Position numbers and translations under genes: made by a program. A DNA stretch of 64,000 nucleotides from Arcuatula senhousia (lineage: Eukaryota; Mollusca; Bivalvia; Mytilida; Mytilidae). The stretch lies in NCBI GenBank assembly GCA_963971305.1, contig OZ020309.1, positions 7,681,001 to 7,745,000 on the forward strand, given 5' to 3'. The notes under the pieces are model-generated. The model saw nothing but the letters and a program-made list of their open reading frames with translations, did not search any database and was not told the origin of the DNA. Shown one piece after another: positions 56,358-64,000 of this stretch (position 1 is its first letter; every line of letters starts with the position of its first letter).

Positions 56358-58680
56358 ATATGAAACCCTTCAGTGTGGAGATGTGCAAAATATTATTCGA
56401 AAACGCAGTTCTATTGACGATGAAATCAAATCTTATGTCTGATTGGAAGATATGTATAACATTGTGCAAAAGGTTCACATTTCCACGGGTCATGGTGGTC
56501 GTGACAAAATGATAAAAAAAGCTTGTAAAAAGTATACCAAAGTATCAGGTGAAGCCCTGGAATTGTATAAAGAGCTGTGTGAAGAGTGTCAGTTGAAAAA
56601 AAAAGGAAATTGAAAAGGAAGCGTCTGGTTGTTTAACCAATAGTTAGTAAGGAGTTTAATTCAAGGCGGCAAATGGATGAAGTAGATATGCAATCATTTT
56701 CATATAATGAGAACAAGTTCATAATGGTTTATCAATTTCATATGACAACATTTGTTGTATTGAGGCCTTTAAAGTCGAAAAAGCATCGGAAGTTACAATG
56801 CAAGTTTTAGGCATGTTTCTTTTAGTTTGGGGCCCCACCATCTTTCAGGGCGACAACGGTGCCGAATTTACTGCATTAATTACATCTGAGCTGAAAGATC
56901 GTTGGTCAGAATGCAAGTTAATCCAAAGTAAACCAAGACACCCCAAAGCCAAGGTAGTATCGAACGTGCAAATACAGATATTAAAGAAATGACGATTTCA
57001 TGGATGCATGATAATAGTTGCAAGGATTGGACTGTTGGCATCAAATTTTTAAAAAAATCAGAAAAAACATAAGCTTTCATTAAGGGATTAAAAGAACCCC
57101 TTACAAGGCTATGTTTGGAGCTTAGGCTCGGGTTGGTTTGTCATCATCTATTCTTCCAGACGAAATAATAGCGAAAATAAGCACTGAGAATGACTTACAG
57201 GATGTCACAAATGAAGTGCCAGGAATGTTGTTGAATCCCAATTAAGGGAAAGAACCCTCTGGAGATGGTGTTAAACTTGAATCATGCATTGTTTGTCAAA
57301 TGACATTAAATGCTAACAAATCATGTTCAAAAAATTTAAAAGTGTTGTTCATGACAAATGTAGATGGGTCCAAACCTAACCTGTACAAAAGTGAACCAGG
57401 AGCAAACATCTAGTTTACTTTTCTGGTTTGGTTTGGTTTGCTTTACCAAACAAAATAGCAAACCACAGTTTACTCAAAACAAACCGTTGTTCGCTTTTTC
57501 TTGTTTGGTTTGGTTTGAAAAGCAAACCAAACCAGGCGGCTTGTTTGGTTTGCTCTGACCAAACCAAACTTTGACGCTGGTTTGGTTTGCTCTGACCAAA
57601 CCAAACTAGGGTGCTGGTTTGGTTTGCTCTGACCAAACCAAAATAGGGCGCTTGTTTGGTTTACTTTTACCAAACCAATCTAAAATGATGGTTTATATCT
57701 AAATCATAATAAATTCTTCAAATAAAACATATTTGTTTTACGAGAACAAATATCATAAAATGATGTCGGACGTCGTATTACTTCGATTATTTGAATCATC
57801 TGCGCATGCTCATGGTTTGCTCTTAGCAAACCAAACCAAACCAAACCAGGCCGCTGGTTTGATTTGCTCTAAAAATAGAAAACTTTGGTGCTGGTTTGGT
57901 TTAATCATTAAATACCAATCTAATATGATGTTAATTATTTAAATCCAAAATTGTTATTCGATTGAGACATTTAGTGAAAAATATTTGTTCATGATATGTA
58001 ATAATTGTGAAATAGTTCGGACATTCTTTCACATATTATATGAATCATCTGCGCATGCTCGTGGTTTGCTCAGAGCAAACCAAACCAAGCCAAACTAAGG
58101 CGCTTGTTTGGTTTGCATTTAAAAGTTTGGTTCGCTCTGACCAAACCAAACTAAACCAAACCAGCCGTCTGGTTTACTTTTCGAGTAAACATTAAAGTAA
58201 ACTTTGGTTTGCTAAAGTAAACCAAACAAAGGGAAAAGTGAACTTAGACCAAACTTCTGGTTTGCTTTTTTAGTTTGGTTTGCATACAGGTTAGGTTTTG
58301 ACCCATCTGTAGTAAAATACAGACGTGAATGTTCTAATACCTATCCCTCAAGTGGTAAAGGTGACACCAAAAACTTAATGGCTATGGTACATGACAAGAC
58401 TGGAAAGGGGTATCGCTTAGCTACTAAACATGTCATTTTGTTAGGATCTTACACCAGGAATCAGTTAAAATTGACAGACTCATTATTTTTGACGCCGACA
58501 GACGTTTCTACTGATAATTTGATATCCATGCGACGCGCTGTAAAAGCAGATTCCTTATTCAATGGACTGGCCTTTTCAAAATGTGGATGTTGTTGAAAAA
58601 ATGGTGTAAAACAAACAGATGTGCATGTAGAAAAGCCGGGCAAATGTGCAAAAGCAGATGCTTATCATGCAAAAATTAGT
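56358..58680 (+). pseudogene. KRBA2-like integrase gene, decayed and split by a transposon
   Basis: After an acceptor-like TTTTTTTCAG, fragments in shifting frames follow the order of KRAB-A domain-containing 2-like integrases. A zinc-binding part has HISTGHGGRDKM and LYKELCEECQ (56465-56600). The integrase core has FQGDNGAEFTALITSELKDR and SKPRHPKAK (56840-56960), then ARVGLS...LPDEIIAKISTENDL (57125-57200). CIVCQ (57280) precedes the inserted element at 57363-58307. Beyond it are GKGDTKNLMAMVHDKTGKGY, YTRNQLKLTDSLFL and a C-terminal cysteine cluster (CGCC, then in another frame NRCACRKAGQMCKSRC). These proteins derive from DDE-type integrases of Ginger/gypsy kind. SDNG-type D and surrounding residues are recognisable, but stops and frameshifts abound. 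Confidence 0.75.
57359..58311. mobile_element. TTTGG-rich foldback DNA transposon
   Basis: The body is 57363-58307 (945 bp). The left end GATGGGTCCAAACCTAACCT and the inverted right end GATGGGTCAAAACCTAACCT match over about 23 bp with one difference. TGTA occurs at each flank (57359-57362 and 58308-58311). The interior is built almost wholly from GTTTGGTTTGCTCTGACCAA and its inverse, giving many alternative hairpins. The apparent ORFs there are artefacts of the repeat. It splits the KRBA2-like pseudogene. Confidence 0.8.
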
Positions 58681-58969
58681 GATCATATTTGTAAAATATA
58701 TTGTCCTTATTGTGCATTTATTGTAAATATACTGTAGTTATCAAATCATTCTAAATGCATACACTACTTGTAATATTATTTACAAACTTCATTCTAATAA
58801 AATTTCATTTTATCAGTCATGAATTATACATATATAATTACTGCTTTAAAATTTAGTAATTTTGCATAATTCCTAAATATTTCAGTAATTGTGTATAATC
58901 CCTAAAGAGGCCAGTAATTATACATATTTACTGAAACTTTCAAAATTCCTAATTGTCCCCCGCCGCAAC

Positions 58970-60190
58970 GCGTCGGAGGGACTTAGTAATGGTCTCCGTC
59001 CGTCCGTCCGTCACGTTTTTTGTGGGTGCAACTCCTCGGACACTACTGAACGGATGTTGCTGAAACTTTACATACTGATAGGGTTCAATTAGTAGATGAT
59101 CATCCCATATATGAAATTTTCAAAATGGCCGCCATTTCCATGGAAACAGGGAAGAAAGGTCAAAATATAGGACATTCAATATCTCGGTTACCCAGGTGCA
59201 CAGGGTTCTGAAATTTTGTAGGCTGATAGAGCAAAAGGTACTCTATAATAATACGGAAAAAAATTGAAGCGATATTTACGGTTTTCGAGTTACTTACGAA
59301 TTTGTGATTTTTCATTCAAAAAATTGGACTTTGTCAAACGTTTTTGTGGGTGCAACTCCTCGGACACTACTGAACGGATGTTGCTGAAACTTTACACACT
59401 GATAGGGTACTGTTAGTAGATGATCATCCCATTTTTGAAATTTTCAAAATGGCCACCGTTTCCATGGAAACAGGGAAGAAAGGTCAAAATATAGGACATC
59501 CAATATCTCTGTTACCTAGGTGCACAGGGTTCTGAAATTTTGTAGGCTGATAGAGCAAAAGGTACTCTATAATAATACGAAAAAAAATTGAAGCGATATA
59601 TACGGTTTTTGAGTTTTTTTTTACGAATTTGTGATTTTTCAGTCCGAAAAATGGGACTTTGTCAAACGTTTTTGTGGGTGCAACTCCTAGGATACTACTG
59701 AATGGATGTTGCTGAAACTTTACACACTGATAGGGTACTATTAGAAGGTGATCATCTTATATTTGAAATTTTCAAAATGGCCACCGTTTCCATGGAAACG
59801 GGGAAGAAAGGTCAAAATATAGGACATCCAATATCTTGCTTACCTAGGTGCACAGGGTTCTGAAATTTTGTAAACTAATAGAACAAAAGGTCCTCTATAA
59901 TAATACGGAAAAAAAAATTGAAACAATATTTACAGTTTTTCGAGTTATTTACGAATTTGTGATTTTCCGGTCCAAAAAATGGGACTTTGTTATATCATAT
60001 ATTTTTGTGGGTGCAACTCCTCGGATACTACTGATCGGATGTTGCTGAAACTTTACACACTGATAGGGTACTGTTAATAGGTGATCATCCCATATTTTGA
60101 CAACCTATTTCTATCGTTTCTCAGAGAATATATTGCTTGAATTGACATACCACACAACTTTTATGCGGCGACCGGGGACACATGGCTACG
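58970..60190 (+). repeat. Tandem array, about 327-bp units, with (GTCC)n at its head
   Basis: The head is CCCCGCCGCAACGCGTCGGA then GTCCGTCCGTCCGTC (58998-59012). Units begin at about 59020, 59344, 59671 and 60005 (GTGGGTGCAACTCCTCGGAC). Each contains 'ctgaaactttacacactgat', 'ccatggaaacagggaagaaa' and 'tgcacagggttctgaaattt'. The last unit is truncated and ends near GCGGCGACCGGGGACACATG (60163-60182). Confidence 0.75.
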
Positions 60191-60429
60191 GGTAGCAATC
60201 TTGTTATACATAAATGATTGTAAACTTTTACTGTAACATATATAAATTCAATCGCAGTCCCGAAGGGAAAAAAACAGCTCAATTTTATTTCTATGCAAAC
60301 TGGAAATAAATATCCTTATTTTTCATTCCAAAAAATTAATCATTGTATTACCATTTAATTGGTTTGAAATGCTGCGTTGAGAGATGACAATTTGAAAAAA
60401 AATGCATATTCAGTAAAACGAAACTAATC
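60191..60429. other. No feature recognised
   Basis: AT-rich; nothing was seen. Confidence 0.4.
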
Positions 60430-60720
60430 ATTTTATCAACTCTCTTCCGGAGCATCTGAATTCTCTTTACTTACGACTAGAGTTCGCGTTGTTCATTGAT
60501 ATTCTGAATTTTTTTTGTGTTTCCGTGTTTTAGATGTTGTATGTTTTTTTTTTGTCTCGTTTCGCGTTGTTCATTGATATTCTGAATTTTTTTTGTGTTT
60601 CCGTGTTTTAGATGTTGTATGTTTTTTTTTTGTCTCGTTCGCGTTGGTGTTGATTGGTTTTGTCTCTGCTCTTTCGGACTTTGGACATTCAGATGCCTCA
60701 TGGTACCTCTTCTTCTTTGC
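60430..60720 (+). repeat. Solo 3' end of the Penelope-like family with an internal duplication
   Basis: 'tcttccggagcatctgaatt', then CGCGTTGTTCATTGATATTC, and the terminal 'gcctcatggtacctcttctt' match the tail of copy A (21800-21990). A stretch of about 80 bp (60485-60640) is tandemly duplicated. No RT sequence is attached. Confidence 0.65.
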
Positions 60721-61239
60721 AAGTTTGTAGATTGAAAGAAATATTTTACAAATATTTTCAATATTGTTGATGACGAGTTCCTGTTTGTAGTAACAAAAGT
60801 GAATATCAATAATTAGTAATGAGTCATGAGATATAAATATGATAAAAGTATATGAAATTTCATCCAAAAAACGAACAGTTTAAAGTTTAAATGTAAAGCA
60901 GCTTGGATATCAATCAATAAATGCTTTCTTTATTATTGATTCAGAAATATAATATGTACATTTTACATTAAAAAAATATCATCAATAAAAATTGCTTCAA
61001 CACAAAGATTATGCTGGTCTATTATAACAAACTTGCAACGGTGTCACCGCACGGACAACGGCCCAGCAACACACGGTAAAGAAAAACACAGTAGTTTTTA
61101 AACGATGAGTCTCAACCTTGTCAACACCCAGATATTGATAAATCCTCTTTTAATTTAATCGCTGAATTATCTTTCTTTTTTCATATCATTTATGCATCGT
61201 GTCTGTGAAATCTGTATTGCATAAATTTCTCGTATTAAA
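60721..61239. other. No feature recognised
   Basis: AT-rich sequence between two oppositely oriented solo Penelope-like ends. Confidence 0.4.
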
Positions 61240-61465
61240 GAAGCAAACAGGCACTAATGGGGCATTCGATTGTCAAAAGTCCGAGAGGGCAACGACAAAA
61301 CCGGCAAACACGAGAAAGAATTGCACGAAGAAACAGAAAACATAAAATCAAACGAACGAAAATAAACAATGCGAAATTAAGTCGTAACTAGGTGTTCCGG
61401 AAGAGTAAGCGGTTCCTGCCTGCTATAGCACACCTGTCGTGCTGCTAATTTCCAAGCCAGTGTGT
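61240..61465 (-). repeat. Solo 3' end of the Penelope-like family, inverted
   Basis: 'gcactaatggggcattcgat', 'tccgagagggcaacgacaaa', 'tgttccggaagagtaagcgg' and 'cctgctatagcacacctgtc' are the inverse of the tail order of copy A. No coding part. Confidence 0.65.
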
Positions 61466-63296
61466 CAAAAAAGGACGACAAACAAACATTTGCACTCATT
61501 TTAGAGATAAAAAAAAACGAATTTGTATACGAGTGCAATGTGTCTACCGTAAAATTTCTTTTGAAGACAGCAACCTTGTGTGATATATGTTAAATGTTTA
61601 TATGTGACCATGCCTAAAAAAATGGGTCAAGATTAGGAAAAAACATAATATGAGTTTTTTATTGTATTTTTGTGATCCAATACAAATGAAAAAGCTTATG
61701 TCCAAATTACATGTTGATTTACCTAAATTGTAAAAGTTTTCGAGATAAACTTTGTTCAAACATCAATTAGCCAGATTTTGTGAATGATTTTTTCTTCATA
61801 AATTTATTATTGATATACATTTTCTCTTTGACAGTCAGTTTCTCCCTGACCATATCTATGGAATAAGTGAACTATGCTTGTAACAGCTTTTGCTCCTTTT
61901 CCTGTGTTCTGTTTTTCATCTGTGAGGTAAAATGTCTGTTTTCCTTAAAGAGTGATGAACTTTTAATAAGTTAATTCATTTTGGGGTTTTTTGGTGTAAA
62001 ATTGTATTTCACATGATGTTCATGCATTTGATCTCTGGTTGCAGGTAATAATTTCAAATTTTAAACATATTTATTTAAAAGTCTAACATACGAAATGTGA
62101 AATTTAATATATAAACTCCGCCATAAGTTAAGCACCACCCTATATATTTTTATAAGTACAATTTCAAAATTAAATTGCAAACGCCAGTTAATGATATGAT
62201 ATATTTTAAATGTGTATTCCTAAAACACAAATTTCGAAGTTATGTTACACCAAAGGGTATTCGCCAGTGATAGAAATCTTAAGTGAAAAGACACTTCAAA
62301 CAGAACATGATTTAACGTCTTAAATATTTCTTAGAAAAAACTTTGACGAAAAATTCAAATTTTGTCCAGTTTAAGTTGTGTGTTCTTTAAGTAAGCTTGA
62401 TGTCTTACAGTAAAACATATTGTTAAAACATATTCATTAAAATGATAAACAAAACCCAGCACAAATTGTTGAAAAGGGGGATAAATCTTTTCTGGTCAAA
62501 TTTTAGGCCACAAACTGAAAAAAGGATGCTGCCCTTAGAAAATGGAATTGGTATGGACACTTTTTGCGTCAGAAACTTCAAAATTTAATGTCGTATTAAT
62601 TTGTGCAAGTCATAGTGTTTGTTCTCTGTCCAAAACATCACTTTTCTAAAATCTCATTTTCTGTAAAATCCATTTTGAAAGAAAATGTCCGTTCATCACT
62701 ATAAAAAGTTCACCGACATGTTACTTAACAAGTGTTATGATCACACAGTTTTCATGAAAGAAATGTCTTTCTGAAAACAGTTTTAGCTCATTTTTTTTTA
62801 GTTTTACGAAAAAAGACACTTTCTGAAAAAACATAAAAAAAAGATTTTTTGCCTTTAATCTTTGATAAACTTTTTAAAACAACCTTATTTAATCATCTTC
62901 GAAAAGTGAAAGTTTTATTTCCATGTGGTTTAAAAAGCAAAATTAGCATTTGGAAATAAACATGGTCAGAAAGTTGGGAAAAAGCAGACATTTTTAAGCA
63001 GGCCCCAAAAACCTGCAAAACCCATTAAAACTCATATTTGTCGTTTGATGTGTTTGACAAGGCGACAAATTAAGGACGTGTCATGTGAAAGGTTCTTTGA
63101 AAAAAATTTTAGCTTTCATTCCCTGCTTCATTTATCGATCTCCGAAACTTGAATTCAGGATTGGGTAAATTCGAACAATACTATGTACCAATATTCTGAA
63201 AATCTTTCTTTCTTTTCAAGTTTTGTAGGATGCAAATTGCTCTAATACCCAAAGGTTCTTGTGTACAAAAGATCAGAATATTTCAATAAAATATAA
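61466..63296. other. AT-rich stretch without a recognisable gene
   Basis: No coding region, TIR pair or array was found in 1.8 kb. Confidence 0.45.
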
Positions 63297-64000
63297 CAAG
63301 AGGCTCCCAGGAGCCTGAATCGCTCACCTGGTCTTAATGTCAACCCTTTGAAGACTTTTGTATAGCTAAATGAGCTGAATGTTCAAGCAAGCAACATCTT
63401 TTCTCCATCTGCAAAAGTTTTCTTTCTTTAGGCCAAAAACACTATTTTTTGCCTTTAAGGGGCCGTAATCACTATAAGGGGTCATCTGGCAACTTTGACC
63501 CTAGGGAAACTTTTGTAGAGCTAAATGAACTGAACATTTGGGCAAGCAACAACTTTTCTCTATCTGCAATAGTTTTCATTCCATAGGCCAAAAACACTAT
63601 TTTTTGCCTTTAAGGGGCTGTAACCCCTATAGGGGGTCATCTGACAACTTCGACCATATGGAGACTTGTGTAGAGCTAAATGAGCTGAACATTTAAGCAA
63701 GCAACAGCTTTTCTCTATCTGCAATAGTTTTCATTCTGTAGGCCAAAAACACTATTTTTTGCCTTTAAGGGGCTGTAACCCCTATAAGGGGTCATCTGAC
63801 AACTTTGACCCTATGGAGACTTTTGTAGAGCTAAATGAGCTGAACATTTAAGCAAGCAACAGCTTTTCTCTATCTGCAATAGTTTTCATTCTATAGGCCA
63901 AAAACACTATTTTTTGCCTTTAAGGGGCCGTAACCCCTATAAGGGGTCATCTGACAACTTCGACCCTATGGAGGCTTGTGTAGAACTAAATGAGCTGAAC
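63297..64000 (+). repeat. AGAGGCTC-family tandem array, about 155-bp units, running off the window
   Basis: The head is AAGAGGCTCCCAGGAGCCTG / AATCGCTCACCTGG (63299-63332). At least four units follow ('ttttctctatctgcaatagt', 'ccaaaaacactattttttgc', 'aaggggtcatctgacaactt'), very similar to each other, implying recent amplification. The array continues past the window edge. Confidence 0.75.

Noticed and set aside
57364..57673. Open frames rich in NQT and FGL in the TTTGG-rich region
   Set aside because: Frames come from the repeated TGGTTTGG word; no independent coding evidence.
60477..60867. Two overlapping minus-strand frames with repeated QKKNIQHLKHGNTKK
   Set aside because: The repeat is the tandem duplication within a solo Penelope-like tail; not protein-coding.
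1..64000. tRNA genes
   Set aside because: No stretch showed both A- and B-box motifs with a cloverleaf; SINE A-box-like words alone are not enough.

Overview
This is a eukaryotic, AT-rich, gene-poor and repeat-dense window. It carries introns with GT/AG borders, an invertebrate-type PAN/EGF/MAM gene, Penelope-like and other non-LTR retroelement remains, and many short interspersed repeats. Several repeats (the AGAGGCTC...GCTCACCTG family, the ATAAAGGTAATAACAAA family, GGACAGGCACAT fragments) are ones I associate with marine mussels. My inference is a bivalve mollusc, most likely Mytilidae; this was not checked against a database. No bacterial operon, CRISPR array or rRNA gene is visible.

The only gene that reads as intact is on the minus strand from 41187 to 33250. 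Six exons with consistent phases encode a predicted 318-residue secreted protein: signal peptide, PAN/apple-like module, cysteine-rich half-EGF, complete EGF and MAM domain. Its introns hold a SINE, MITEs, a LINE scrap, a Penelope-like remnant and a decayed hammerhead ribozyme. One exon has a near-identical inverted copy at 24040-24127. A second, weaker candidate at the left edge is a chain of three 12-nt micro-exons (80, 995, 1285) and a cysteine-rich last exon (3300-3412).

The rest is a stratigraphy of mobile elements. 5.3-12.0 kb: a decayed DUF6589-like ORF split by a 3.0-kb element with 5-bp target duplications. 13.4-15.8 kb: a Harbinger exon, a GC-rich SINE and a Mutator-like MITE. 16.6-22.6 kb: Penelope-like copies, one inserted in an AGAGGCTC-type repeat. 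24.2-27.8 kb: tandem arrays. 28.1-30.9 kb: a second element with 5-bp duplications. 41.6-45.3 kb: a third such element, carrying a broken C2H2 zinc-finger gene. 45.9-51.3 kb: a TIR element enclosing a SINE, a foldback and a near full-length non-LTR retrotransposon. 54.3-55.5 kb: a Penelope-like remnant interrupted by a hammerhead-ribozyme repeat. 56.4-58.7 kb: a KRBA2-like integrase fossil split by a TTTGG-rich foldback transposon. 59-64 kb: tandem arrays and solo Penelope-like 3' ends.

Two patterns run across families. Three independent elements share CA-beginning TIRs, 5-bp duplications and arrays of a family-specific word near their ends. Many otherwise different repeats share one core (TTTCAnAGCAATCC, then a GTAGTT...GAGAA stretch) next to a (GGAC)n or (GAC)n block.
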